Notes: generated from the sequence alone by a model not told the origin. Shown: positions 36,685-49,548, numbered from the stretch's first letter. The stretch: DNA of 64,000 nt from Chlorokybus atmophyticus (GCA_009103225.1 RHPI01000026.1:187058-251057), one strand, 5' to 3'. Made by a program: numbers and translations.

Positions 36685-39097
36685 TTGATGCACTGCAAGC
36701 ACGGATTGTCCCGCCCTTTTGCAGCCTCGCACAATGGTTCAAGCATTGTTGGTTTCCACTTGTAGCATATGGCACGTGAAGAGTTTACACAAAAGTGTTT
36801 GACATGCTTGTGTTTGGCTGCACCCGTCTCTGGGCGTGTGTGCAAAGCATGCACATGCGGCACTGTGCGCAGTTGATAGTCATCTCGTCGCCTCCATTCT
36901 TGTTTGCTTGTTGGGCTGTCAACGTTAAAAGGTATTCTACTTTGTTATTGTTTCATTGGTTTGTTGCTTTAGTAATTGTTGACTATGTCGTTACATTGTG
37001 CGCAACAAGGCATTCCAAAAGTGTTGCCCTTGCGCGCCAGTCTGAGCCCGCCGTGTGTGTGTTGTATTTTTGCCGCTCCGCGCGGTACCCTAAAGTCGGC
37101 ATGCAACATTGATAGTGTTAGTAATAGTGATAGGGGTAGGGATAGTGTTACTAACAGGGATAGGGGCGGGGATAGTGATAGGGATAACTTAGTTGTACTG
37201 ATACGATGACTCTGACTACACATTACTACCTACTAATGCCTAGTAATACTTGCCGTTCAGCCTACATTCTAATGACTCTCTTAGAGTCATTTTCTCTCCA
37301 TAATGCTTGACATTGCATGTGTGACAATTCGCACGCTATTAACCTAGAATACTATCTCGAATACATTGCAATGAGCTGGCTTGGGCCCTTATAACTGAGC
37401 AAGTACGCACTTAAAGAGCAACAGCAGCCAAGTCAACAACAAGCAAGCATGGTAGGTAGGGGACAACAGCAGGCAACGGCAAAAGCGACCAGAGTGCGCA
37501 TGCTGATGTACCATGTCCGCATACGTTTAAACATGAAGCCGGACACGCGGCTAGTAGGTACAGTGAGCAGGCACTCCCTTGTGCTCGACCACGCAACGCA
37601 CGCAGTTACTGATGAGTTCGCGGAATGAGATAGTTAGTGTAGTGCCCATGATTTCGGTCTCCGGAGTGCTAAACTTGTCTCCATGCGTGTGGTCGCTGTA
37701 CTACGGCACGCCTGGCCAAGTGCCGCTAAGCTCCACTACACATGCCCATAATTGGGCCGAGCGTACATATGGTAGTAATAGTAATGCGTAGCAGGCGGCG
37801 GTGGTCAGAGTCTGAGGCCACCACGTCAGGTGTGTGTCCATGTGCCTCGTAGAATTGGCATAAACCTGGAGCGCTCTCGGCAGCCGAGTCACTCGTCTCA
37901 TGAAGAACATGTTACACACCTCGTTATGCACCACTTAAGTGTGGCGTTGCTCTGTGAAGCAGACGCACATTGCAACAAGTGTTTGCCCCGTTCAAAGCAG
38001 CACCGCACGCACAGTGCTAAACATGCGTTGGCATGAGATCAAGGGCTTACGCTTGGAAACGAGCGCACCTCATAATGGTACAAACCGAGAGCGGAACAAG
38101 GTAGGATACAACGATAAAGCCATCATCCATGCACCTGCTCCAACTCAGATGGCAACCATAGCCACGCCATCTCAAATGCTAGTGCCTTGGTCACATATAA
38201 TGTGCGGGTCCGGCCAACGCCTTTGTCCTATTGAAGTACAGTGACGGCAGTGGAGGTGTTTAAGAGAGTTCGACTGAAGTTGCCATGCTTTCACTTTATA
38301 CACAAGGTAACTACCCAGCTTGTATAGATAGACCCCTGGTGTTTATTTGCAAACAAGTTGCTTGCATGGTGTGGATAGCTTTTGCATGCATGTGTCATGC
38401 TGATTATGCCGTTGATGGCTGCTGCTGCCTCCAGATGCGCAACACTTGCATAGCACATAGGGCACTTAACGTGGTGTAGATTAGGTGAAGGCCCTTGGTG
38501 TAATAATTGCGTTTGTTTGTTCACGCTGGCTTGTTCTGGTATACTGTCTGTTTGCGCATCAATCATGCGTGTGTGTGACTTGAAATGACTACGATGTATA
38601 CCCTATGCTTGTTGTGCATTTTCGAGTCGCAATCACTGCAACGCATATATTCTACACACGGTCGCGCACTTCTACGGCGTTCACGTGAACCTGATGTAAT
38701 GTGCATTACTCGACTGGCGACATGGCAAAAGACATGCGAGTGGTTGCAACCCTCGTTGTCGCCATGTTTTTGGCTTTTCAAATGCTAGCTGAACGTGCGT
38801 TGTCAATAGGCCTGTGCTGATGCTGGCTGCATAAGCGGGTCCATGGCACACTGCACAGTGCACTGTCCATGCATACGTTGGTGTGCCTGCAGTCATGATA
38901 GGAAGTGATGTGCATGCATCCAAAGCAAGAGTGACCCATAGGCGTCACACATGTAGCAGAGCCGTGCGCCTATACAAGTGTGCCAGCACAACCATGATAA
39001 AGATGCGTTTTTATACAAGGAGGGTTTGAGCAACCCCTGTCTGCCCCAACCCTCGCGCGCAACTCAACAGCGTCTCTATAACACCCTCATGGCCACA
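36685..39097. other. Intergenic region between convergent prohibitin and PSMD5-like genes
   Basis: No gene supported in 2.4 kb. It contains the G-rich degenerate repeat at 37111-37187 and a 9-bp-arm hairpin (AATGACTCT/AGAGTCATT) at 37271-37291. Confidence 0.5.
37111..37187. repeat. Degenerate G-rich tandem repeat (GATAGTG/GATAGGGG)
   Basis: About a dozen imperfect 5-8 base units built on GATAGTG, GATAGGGG and GTTAGTAATAG run without interruption; G is confined to one strand. Confidence 0.7.
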
Positions 39098-42000
39098 TCA
39101 TCTCATTTCTGTCATGACAGTGGGTACGGCCTCAACCCTCTGCCTCTGCCCATACTTGCCGCGCCTGATTGACGCCCTGATGGCATCCACAGCGTCTTGA
39201 AGCATGCTGTTGTTGCCGCTTGATGCGCCGCGCAGGAGAGACTCCACGCACGCAAACCGCCAGTCGCTTGCCTGATCACAGGAGTACAGTCCAAGTCAGC
39301 ACAGTAGCTATGGCATGGTATCCAACCATCAACTGCCAAGACCAACACCTTCTGTCCTGTTTCGGTACTTGCGTCCAGAATCCTCTCCAACAGCTCAGCA
39401 TGATGGCAGATCTGGAAACATGACATCGCCACTGGTTGAAATGGATTGTGAAACGTGAAGGAGAAGTACGCAACAGCACACACACAAGGCAGGTTGCTAG
39501 GCCATGAATGCAACGTGCACGCTATCGTATGCCTTTGATTTGCGAATTACCTCAGCAGCCGCCCATTGCCTCACGGCCAGTGCATAAATGAGCCTATAAA
39601 CCTGCCACCCGACAAAGAACCTGGTTGGCATACAACAATGGCACACATTGGTTTGCTTGCTGGACACGTACTGCAATGCGGAAGTCGCCAAATGGCTGCT
39701 GCAGCGTTTTGTTGAACCACGCCGCAGGAGTGGAGGCCCCGCATGCGCCATACACGGCGTCGCATAGGGTCTCCTCTGCCGCAACGGACAGCTGCGGCTC
39801 AGGCATGCGCTCGCTGCCTGTTCGTTGGAAAGCATAAGATTAACCGAGATTGATCTTTTGAAGCATACCCGAATGTACTGTTGCCGTACAGAAACAGTGC
39901 AACGACACATGTTGCACACATGTTAGCAGCTCACTAGAACATAATGCGAATCCCTGACGAATGTGATTGTGCCAACTGCCAGCATGCTGGCAGTTGGTAC
40001 AATCAAACACGGCGCAGACCTAGCATACTGCCGACGTCATAAAGACACTTCAACTAACTTGCACTGTAGGTAACAGCAACGGTTGATTTGTCAAACACAA
40101 CATGGCGATTGAATAAGGCACTCACCTGCAATGGACGCCAATGCGTGACAGGCAGTCAGTTGCCTGCCATCTCCACTGTTCCTAAACGCCTCTTGCGCAA
40201 TGCGCTTCACAACGTCAGTCTGTTCATACAAAACAACGGACATTAGCCAAATCACTCATGGTTAAAATAACAATTGTAGTTACTCATGGTACTCACCTGT
40301 GTCAAAAGCCGATCCGCGCCATCGTGACCTCCCGCATACTCGCCCAACGCATCAACTGCAGCTTCAACGATGTCGCCACTGCTATTGCCATTTTCGAGTG
40401 CGGACACCAAGCAGCTTGCCAGCTGGTTCAAGCCTTCAGGCGTGTCCGTTGCTGCAATAGACAGCATTAATGAGTGACAGGTACGCAACATCATAGTGAT
40501 GGTATATCAACATCAGGAATATGTATTCGTACCACCATCTTGCTTGCTCAAAATGCGACCCGCAATCTTGATTGCTTGCACTCGCAGTGGCTGCTCGCAA
40601 TCGCTGCTGCTGTTGGGTAAACAGCATGGCTAAGTCAACTTCGTCACAAGTGGGTGCAACATACGCATGTTGTGTGGCATAAGGCGCATGTACGCATGCG
40701 CTCGTGCCTGATGAGTTGCGCGATGCGTCCTATGACTTCATTGCCAGCAAAATTTGCAGCATACGGGGAGGCCAGCACGTCCGCGACAGAGTCCAAGGAA
40801 GTCATGACCGCCAGGTGATCACGCGGGTCGGCGAGGTCGCGTGCCAATGCATTAAACAGACCGGCTCTGTAGCAAATGGTAGTTCAGAAATACGCACACA
40901 ACACTGCACCCAACCAGGCAATGCAAACAACGCATAACACGCACACACGCATGCACCTTTGAACAGCCTGTGCAGCATCGCTCGAAGAGCTCGCGATGGC
41001 GGATGCGAGGGCAACCAAGCGTACTCTCACCTGTGTGAGCGTCTTACTGCATGAATGCATCATTGCATGCAGGATGCGTAACACCAGTGCAAGGGAACAG
41101 CATGGCGCTGAGAAGCTCACAAGACGTTGTGAAATGACTGTAAAGTATAATCGTCAAACTTACTGTGGAGTCAGCGCCGTTTGCAATCGATGCGAACTTC
41201 ATACGGGTCTCATCCGTGAACACCAGCGCCTGCCAGACATCGAGGGTCATGTAGCATAGACGTCTTGACCAGCTCAAAAAACATGCATGCTTTTAGTGGT
41301 AATGCTAAGCATACCAGGCCGTTATGCATGGATGCGATGGCTTCTAGCGCACGCGAGGCCTCCGCCCCAACGCCAGAGTCCCTGCAAGCATGCAAACTAG
41401 ACTGTTGACTGCTGTTTACGAGGAGCAACTCACGCATGCACGTATGAAAGCATTGACTTACTCTGAGGTCAGAGCATCAATGAGGTGCACTGGGATGCTG
41501 GCGTCGTCAAGAGCTGAAGAGGCTTCATCTTGCGGGATATGTTTTACCAAAGCACGAATCTGCCATTATACTGTTTAAGGACTGCACCGTTTTGTGCTGC
41601 AACATCGATATAACATAAAATAGCATTGACGTGAGCATCACCTGCTCGCACGCTAACCGCTGCACGCTTGGGGAAGAGGACTGCAACCCCGCCGCTGCGA
41701 ATGGCTGCAAAAAGAGGTCAAAGGTATGTAAAAGGCCGATTGACTACAACTGATTACGATATAACATAAAGCAGCAACGCTTTGATCCCACCATTTTGCC
41801 CATGTGCATGCATGCGCATACATACACACATGTGCACAAGCACGATCGCTCAAACGCACATCCAGAAGCGCACATATGTGCACGCATTCAAGCTCACCAT
41901 CAGCGAGGGCAGAACAGCGACGTTGAGTGCCAGAATTTTCTTCAAGGCAGCGCAGATGGTTACTTCATCCCCCGCAGCACAATGCTGCAGTGCGCTGTGT

Positions 42001-42639
42001 AACAAAGCAAGCAATAAATTTGACCAGACATGTGGGCCTACGCAACTAGACAACAGTACGAAGCACGTCAACAAGGGTATAAAGTACTCGAGCACATAGG
42101 CGATGGGGTACTTGCTGGTGAAAGACTGAACCAGCATGTCCGCCGTTCCTGTAAAGTATGCGTCAATATATACAAGGAGGGCAAAACTGAACACGCACAG
42201 TGAGGAACCCATGTGTCTTTCGGGTTGCACTTCAAACGGCAAAAACCGACATTAAATTCATGTCGCTCTCAGTTCTCTCAGACATGTGCTTGGGCAAACG
42301 CTACTTTATGCAAGCTTGCAAAATGACTAGTACACACTGCAAGCATGCTAATTATGCACGACGCTGTTGGCCACTGAAGAGTTGTCCAACAATTGCATGT
42401 CAAGACCGCAAACTTCTCAAAAATAAATCAGCAGCAACGACAACAACGACGTTGAAGAGGGTGGCGAAGACGACAACAACAGCAGCAACACTCATTTGCT
42501 ACTTGCGCGTACTACATGCTACGTGTGCATGCGTGCTTGCTTGCGTGCACTCACCTGGCATGTCGGCCAACTCCCAAGCGTCCGCCAGGAACTCCTGCGG
42601 CGGGCCATCACCCACGGGCGGCGTGCTCGCCTCCACCAT
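39098..42639 (-). CDS. PSMD5: PSMD5-like 26S proteasome assembly chaperone
   Basis: PSMD5/S5b (yeast Hsm3) is an ARM/HEAT-type chaperone for assembly of the 19S base. Exons: 42555-42639 (ATG, MVEASTPPVGDGPPQEFLAD), 42148 to about 42096, 41898-41984, 41642-41704, 41462-41559, 41315-41381, 41164-41229, 40957-41030, 40708-40866, 40536-40609, 40297-40451, 40126-40219, 39672-39817, 39551-39601, 39349-39411 and 39098-39271 (TGA). Phases close; total about 502 residues, close to human PSMD5 (504). Recognisable blocks: LIDALTSEDSGVGAEASRAL, LVFTDETRMKFASIANGADS, FNKTLQQPFGDFRIAVYRLI and DWRFACVESLLRGAS. The end of exon 2 is the weakest join. Joining 40708-40866 to the next exon in phase needs a GC donor (AG|GCACGA). 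A 40-bp palindrome lies in the intron at 39965-40004. Confidence 0.82.
39965..40004. repeat. 40-bp near-perfect palindrome inside a PSMD5-like intron
   Basis: The inner 26 bases (39972-39997, CCAACTGCCAGCATG...) are perfectly self-complementary with no loop; outer GATTGT/ACAATC arms pair after one mismatch. Confidence 0.9.
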
Positions 42640-44263
42640 CTCTTTCTATCTCTCCTGCTCCTCCTTCTCCTCCTCGTCCTGCCCCTGCTCCTGCTCCTGC
42701 TCCTTCACGTCGTCGCCCCGCCGCCGCCGCCGCCACCGCATACACCAACTGCTACGCCATGCATACGCACTTCGCTTCTACAGACTTCGCCCCCGCCTCA
42801 GCACTCCGCCGTACACGTGCTTGCAAGTCACGGGCTTGAAGTGGCTTGCGTCAGCATAAGCGTAAGCTGTATTACAGACCAAACGCTATTAGAGCTTAAA
42901 GCTCTAGGTCCCTAATAGCGTTTGGTCTACAGTCAGCGGGTGTCGCCCTGGCGAACAGCTGACGTCGCATGCGAGCAGTCAAATCTACAGCGTGATAACT
43001 GCTGAACCGGCAACTGTGTGTGCGTTAATGGCGCACAAGTTTTGTGGTTGTGGTTGGTATGGACACCTACAACGGAGTAGTTTGCAAACTGGATAGACTG
43101 TCAGTGTAGAGCAACACATCCAGTGCTTGATGTTTGGGCAGCCGTTTCACCACTCTTGTTCTCGTGCTGTTGCCTCGATAGACACGGATTGAACGGGAGT
43201 GACAAACCTACATGCAGGCATGCACTGGCAAACAAACACCCAAGTTTGAGGTTGCAATGATATGTAGACTGCCAAATAAGCTAGCTGAGTTCATACCATA
43301 TGTATACCGTACTGCCAGGGACTATTCAACACTTTTTCGGATAAATCATACAGGTTGAATTCGACAATTCCTTGCGGATCTATACACCAATTGATGCACT
43401 ACCTGGTCGACGTGTCATCAATGGCTTGCATGAAGTGACCATCGAGCGGAGAGGTTTTCTTTTCAACACCCCGCATTTCCTATATTCCTTTTAACTGGCG
43501 GATTGTCCGTGGCAGTACAGCAAAGCTCTAGAATGCGGAGTGGGCAGAGCACATGCAGTGGCATGCATGCCGTGCGACACAACTTGCTCAACATCGGTTC
43601 TTGATTGTGTCTACGCATTCGACACCAACTCTCGACATACTCTGTAAAGCAGACACGCGGTATGAGAATGGGAGGAAGCACCCATTAGCTGTTCCAGTTT
43701 AAGACATATCAGTGTGGCTGAGCAGGATCTGCATACTTTGTTTCAGACCTGCTTATTGATGCCAATGGTTGCGCTTGATCTGCAAATCCACTTGGCGTAT
43801 CCATAGCAAACAACGCATTGCAGGTCAACAGCGGCATTGACCATTACACAATCTCTACACCAGCAGCGGCTTCAGTACGATGCACATGCTTCGCCAATGG
43901 ACCAACAGGCTGAAAGAGCTGCAAGGCTGCGTACATAGCCACCTGCCAGATGCAACTCTGTTGGTTCCATCCCGTTGCTTGTGCACACGTGTAATGTAAC
44001 GTTCTCAAACAGCACGTACTGCACTGGTACCTGCGCAGCAGTTGGGTGCAACCAGACTTGCTTCCTTGACTGATGAAGCTGCGCGGGTTGCGCCACCTGC
44101 GAACGTAGGATGTGTTTCAACTTGGCAGAAATACTAGCTGCAGAACTCAAATGTGGCATAGAGAAGGAATGGACACAGTTCAAAATGGGGCTCACCTTCA
44201 TCTGTAACATAGCGAGCTATCACGTACGAAGACAAAACCATTGCTGGTAGTGATGTAAGTGTA
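42640..44263. other. Intergenic region between PSMD5-like and UVSSA genes
   Basis: The first 230 bases (PSMD5-like promoter/leader) are CTCCTG- and CCGCCG-rich. No gene is supported; open frames near 43870-44210 on the minus strand lack family resemblance and are probably UVSSA 3' flank. The hairpin at 42876-42928 is the main structure. Confidence 0.45.
42876..42928. repeat. Nested inverted repeat, 17-bp outer arms
   Basis: AGACCAAACGCTATTAG (42876-42892) pairs exactly with 42912-42928. Inside, AGAGCTT (42891-42897) pairs with AAGCTCT (42899-42905), so alternative or cruciform structures are possible. Confidence 0.88.
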
Positions 44264-46772
44264 CTACTTGAGCTCCCATCTGTTAGCATTTGCTGTGCGT
44301 TGGGCCTCTGAGCCCTCATCATCAATGGCAGCTGCCTTGCCAGTTTTGGGGCGCTGCATTCGTGCTGCGATGCGGTCTCGTGCTGTTGGCGCAGGCTTTT
44401 TGGGCATCAACCTAGGCCTTTTTTTCCCAGCCCTGCCAACAACCTCATCAGCGTGTACACCCCACAACAGCAAACGCAACTCGCAAATGAATAACTCTTG
44501 CATTGCATAGCTTGCAGAAATACGTCCATCACAAATAACAACAACCCTCAAAACTTGCCTGCCGGCAGGTTCATCGGCATCTGGCAGCGGTTGCAAGCCT
44601 GTTGTCGCTGCCTCCGCCAACACTGCGTCATTGTACGCGCGATCAACTGCTGTGCGCGTGCGACCTCCACTTGCTGCTGCTACGGCTTCCTCGCGCCTGC
44701 GCACGTTCATCACGGCCGCCCTCAACAGGTCAGTTGAGTCTGGCTGCGGCCTGCCAGTGCTGCTATTCGGGCCGTCATCTACTGACTGCAGCGGCACGCC
44801 GTGCGAGTCTCGAGGATTAATGGGGCCATGGAAAGGGCAACGCACAAGATCTCGCCTTGTGCACAATCTGCCATTCTTCAGTGGCGCATTGCACTGCTGC
44901 TGGTTGCTGCTGCTGGGAGCATAGTATGTTGCATGGTAGTTGGAGCGTTCAGCATGATCCGCAGGCAGCGCCTCGGTCAGATCAAACCTGCCCCAGTGAC
45001 CGGTGATGTCCATGCCACGCCCGCCAACAGGCACCACACCACCCCAGTTGTCCAAGTGAGCGCCTGATGGCACGACAGGCGCTTGAGCTAGCAGCTTACC
45101 CCTCGAGGCGTCACTCGATGAGGAAGATGGCCGCTGTTGTTGAGATGAGTTAGGACCCGAATTGCTGCGAGTGCGTTCTACATGTGAAGCCCGAGGTGCT
45201 GAAGGATCAGGCTGCTCGGGTTGTGATGTTAACTCCAGTACAGCCTTATCCGGGTCCTCGTGTATTGCGTGCTTGTCTGATTGGCGTCTGTCTGCGTGCA
45301 GCACCTTCAAGTCATCGCACTTGGCCCGTGCTTTGGTAAGGCGGTTCCGTGTGTCAATGACTTCTCTTAACATGGCCTCTTTGGTTGCTCTTTCCATTGG
45401 CGCCTCCAAATCCGCCTTCATCAACACTGTGAGCCATGACTGCAGGGTCTCGGCATGGGCCAACATGACCTTGTAAGCGTCCCGCAAAGCGTCAAACAAG
45501 CTGGCGTTATCTGTGCCTTCACAAGCAATGGGCTCGCTCGTGTCGATATTTATCTGCAACGGCTCACTGGGTGGTGTGTTTGCAATAGCAGACGCAACAT
45601 CTTCATCTTCAGGGTTGCTGTAAGCATCGGCTGCCGGCATTGCTGGTGTTGCTTCCTCCCAAGCAATGTCGTCCTCGTCCACATCACCACAAAGCGCAGG
45701 CACCAAGAGCTCGAAACACCTGTCTACTTCATCCAGGTTGGCCTTCATGGCCTCCAGCTGCTCCAGGTACTCTGCCTTCAACCGGTGAAACTTGCCAGTG
45801 GCAATTACTTTAGACCGAGCCTGCAAGCGAGGGCATAGACCTTGTCACATGGTTGCAAGCTGGCAAAGACAGTGATACTACAAAGCATTCTCTCTCACCT
45901 CCTGCTCCTGTCGTGCACGCTCTGCAGCCTGCGCGCGTGCGCGCAGTTCTGGCACCTGCATACGCAGCGTGTCCTTCACATACCGGTATGCCAGCGTCAC
46001 CTGCGTTAAGGAAGCATGTCATTCCTGCAGCTTCACAGAGATTTGGACCTTTGCCTAGGCTGCCATGCTTTCTGCCTGCTAATTTGTGTCAGTTGTTGCA
46101 CCGTGCACCATGAGACAACAAGCATGACAGCTGGTTCAAGCATGCAGGCTTTTGTATCAAAGCCACCAACAATGCAAGTTATTGTATTGAAGCCACCAAC
46201 AACGCACAGCACACTGACCAAGAGCATATCACGAGCATAACCCAAAATAGTTTATATTGGAGGATATGTAACCACGGCGACATAGGTAGATAACGTCAGC
46301 AAGCCTAGCCTAGCCAAACCCTAACCCATACCTGCCTGTAAAAGCGGCCGTGAGCCTCATGCCACCTCTCCAAGGACTCCAGGGCAGTGCGGCGCAGAGT
46401 GTGAGCATCCTGCTTAGGGGGAGGCAGAGGATTCTCTGCCCTCGAACCCACGCACAGCTCCAGGAACTCGTCCATGCCGGCGGCCATGAGGGCGCGGAAG
46501 GCTCTGGAACGGGCGAAGAGGTGGTCGGCGAGCAGTACAGCATGAAGCCTCACGGCGGCGTGAGAAACGCGTAGGCGTTCCCTGAGGGCCCTGAACGCTG
46601 CCGCCGTAACTGCAAAACCCCCGCCGACGTCGTCCCGCCTGAGGACCTGCTTGAGCTGCGTCAAGGCGGCAGTGGGCTCCAGCCGCTGCCCTTCCTCGCC
46701 GCTGGTGAGCTCGCCGACCAGACGACCAACATGCTCAAAGACATCCCCACCGCCATGACCACCGCCATTCAT
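44264..46772 (-). CDS. UVSSA: UV-stimulated scaffold protein A (transcription-coupled repair)
   Basis: UVSSA joins stalled RNA polymerase II and brings TFIIH and USP7 for transcription-coupled nucleotide excision repair. Three exons, 46332-46772, 45899-46000 and 44264-45820 (TAG), close in phase to 699 residues (human 709). The N-terminus is a VHS/ENTH-like helical domain at about residues 1-180 (LRRDDVGGGFAVTAAAFRAL, SHAAVRLHAVLLADHLFARS, VTLAYRYVKDTLRMQVPEL). A long acidic and Ser/Gln-rich linker follows. The C-terminal DUF2043 zinc module at about 491-513 is CNAPLKNGRLCTRRDLVRCP then FHG, the family signature. A basic tail with KKRPRLMPKKPAPTARDRIA follows. The 1.56-kb third exon is far longer than any other exon in the window. 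Confidence 0.92.
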
Positions 46773-48082
46773 AGCCACAGCAAGACCCTTGCGGACCAAG
46801 CAGGCAGCTTTCTCAAACACTAACGCCGCCGCCGCCGCGGCCGCCGCCGCCGTCAGCAACGACCAGCACACAGACGTTGAAAAGCAATTTCCCGCCTGTT
46901 GCAGGCGCATGTGCAGTGCTCCCGCGTTGACGGCATACATTTCGCTTACAGCAAGTGCCTATATTTCATGAGTAGTAAAGTTATGAGTTAAACTTATACA
47001 GTTGTAGCCCATGAGACCTCTAGGAGTGTTGAGAATAGGTCTCATAACTTGTGAGACAGCTACATTGCGGTATCATCAGCAGGTTTCTCATCCGACAGTC
47101 CACCCTCGTTATTATGACTACGGACGTGTGTAGAGGCACTTTGGCATCATGCGCCTGCCGTTTACTCTATGATGTACGAAGTTGTCGTTGCTTCGATATA
47201 ATGGTCATCATAACGCATTGATGTTGTGTGACATGCTGTTACTGTAACGAAGGTTCTTATTTCCGACTAATTCATGAGATATTTGGATGTGGTGCAGAGT
47301 CGGACATCCCGGTACAATGACAATTGATTATGATATCAAATGCTACATACCATTCCACATGGTGACGACGACTAGTCTCTCTTACAGAGAGTGTGACAGT
47401 CACGAGGGTGTTATTGAGAAGAGTGTGATCACCGCTGTATACAGCCTACCCACGCGGCGTGGGTAGACTGTGTACGAGTGTTCATTATAATTGGAAAATC
47501 ACAAAGCAGTGTATTTCGTATATACAAGCCACACGTATAACAAAGTAATGCCAAACACGATAATATTAACTATTAATATTAATCATTTATCGACAATAAA
47601 TGTAATATTGCTATCAAACATATTATCAGCAAGCATATGAGTTCGTATGCTAAACCATCACAAGTTTACAAATGTGCAAATGTAGTTGTGTCGCATGAGA
47701 TAATGACCACATCATGATTGAGTCATATGATTTGTGGCAGCATAGGGTATGGTAGCACAGGGGCCACAAGCAATTGTGTAAACAAGCAGCAAAGCAACAA
47801 CAATGAACGCAACAAGCACGCCACAACAAGCAACACACAGCTAGCCAGCTACACCAAAGCGGCTAGACCTATGTATACATTACACTTATTGTAAACATGC
47901 AACAATCTGTTGTATGCAAACGACTTATTGTTTGCGAGAACTTGTATATATGTGACAACACTTGCAACTGATGTATAAGAAAGCAGTTGTGCTGCTAATC
48001 ACCATCCCGTGCGTGGCACGCACATGCTTGGTAGCATAGGTGTTACCTACTCCACCAATATCATAAGCGTTATAAGACCGTC
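46773..48082. other. AT-rich intergenic region up to the retrotransposon
   Basis: The proximal part (to about 46970) holds the UVSSA promoter with a CCGCCG tract (46827-46852). Beyond it the DNA is AT-rich with no gene. A 10-bp-arm hairpin (CTACCCACGC/GCGTGGGTAG) lies at about 47446-47466. Confidence 0.5.
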
Positions 48083-48637
48083 TGTGACGGGAGCAATAAT
48101 AGGGATATTATTGCTACCTAAATGACACATTTTGTATGAATAAGTATATTTAAATACTTATTTATACCTCTTTTCTACGGTTCCTCGCTTATCAAAGCTT
48201 ATAATAGGTTATTATAGCTTGGATAAGTCCCAATGGGTGTAGAACCGCCTATCAAGCCTATTTAGTGTCGCATATCATATATGCGATCACTATAGTCAGA
48301 TATTAAGTTAGGTACCTCGTCGCTAGGTACCCTATCGTTAGGTACCTTATCGTTCAGGACCTTATCGTTTGATATATGAGCTCTGGTTGGCTCACGCGAG
48401 ATCTCTAACGGCAACCCTATCTATAGGGAGGATATCTACTTGTGAGTTCGATATCGAGATATATCATAGTGATGTACTCTTGATATAAAAGGCCCCATCA
48501 ACTGATGGGGCCTCAATCAGTTTTCTACCCCTTGCAGCGCCATGCTGCCGGCGGTGTGATACGGCTTGTCTCCGGCGGTGTGGGTGTTGGGGTAGATGAT
48601 TGAAGGGTTGTCGGCGGCGACGCCGGCATCTGTTACA
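48083..48637 (+). repeat. 5' LTR (555 bp)
   Basis: TG...CA ends. Contains four 15-bp tandem units of AGGTACCNTATCGTT type at 48310-48369. A TATAAAA box at 48484-48490 is followed at once by a 10-bp-arm hairpin (48491-48512). Confidence 0.96.
48484..48512 (+). promoter_or_regulatory. LTR TATA box and adjoining hairpin
   Basis: TATAAAA (48484-48490), then GGCCCCATCA / TGATGGGGCC arms around AC. Placed like a core promoter with structure near the expected transcript 5' end. Confidence 0.65.
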
Positions 48638-48660
48638 TTGGTATCCAGGAGCTGGGGGGT
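48638..48660 (+). promoter_or_regulatory. Probable tRNA primer-binding site
   Basis: TGGTATC at 48639-48645, one base after the LTR, matches the complement of a tRNA 3' end (GATACCA, as in initiator Met). The following bases (CAGGAGC) only partly match that tRNA. Confidence 0.55.
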
Positions 48661-48914
48661 GACGTGGGTACTTATAGGGGGCGGCGACCTGCTTTCGGCC
48701 AATCAAAATGCGTCGGCGGCGGCCTCCTATTCGTCCACGCAGCCCAAGCTTCAAGTTCGCTTCCCTGCGCTACCTCCACGTTGAAGCCACCTATCAAAGA
48801 GGCGGCCTCTCCACGTGTGAGGTACCATCACACACGTCAGTGGCTTGCCTGCTTGCCTGCTTGTCAGCTGCTTGCCAGGTGCACATGTGTACTTTTACAC
48901 ACAGTGACTTGCCA

Positions 48915-49350
48915 GTGCACTATCATTGCTTGCAGTGATTGCCTGTCATTGCATGCGGTGATTGCGGCTTGCTAGTGTGCCATCACTGTTTGTCACACTT
49001 AGTGCACTATCATTGCTTGCAGTGATTGCTTGTCATTGTGCTTGCCAGTGCATGTCACAGTTAGTCACCATACGGCTTGCATGTTGCATGCCTGTGGCTT
49101 GCCTATTGCATGCCTGTGACGTACCTGTGACCTGCCAGTGGCTTTGCCCGGTCGCTTGACCGGTCGCTTGACCCGGGTCCGTAAGTTCCAAACCAAACTA
49201 TTCCCAAACCCTCCCCCTCTGGCTCCGGCTCGGAGATTGGGACTTGGTTAGAACAGTTGTGGGGAGGTTCTAAGCCACTCTGTTCCCAAACCCTGTTAGT
49301 CTGAAACCCTCCCCCTCTAGCTTCGGCCTGGAGATTGGGACTTGGTTGAG
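48915..49350 (+). repeat. Tandem duplications in the retrotransposon leader
   Basis: A unit starting GTGCACTATCATTGC recurs with period 87 (48915 and 49002). A second unit starting AAACCCTCCCCCTCT recurs with period 98 (49206 and 49304). Confidence 0.75.
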
Positions 49351-49548
49351 GACAACACAGGGTTAGGACATTCTGGTCCCACTCAGACTTGATCTGTTTA
49401 GTGACACTCCAGATCCAACCTTTCCTATTATGGGACTGGTTTGGACTCTGTTTGAGACTTTTACAACTTGGGGTCATTTTGATCCGCTCGCTGAACCTGG
49501 TCCATTGGTGAGGTTCTCACCATCCCATTCTGCCTGTTTTGCAGACAA

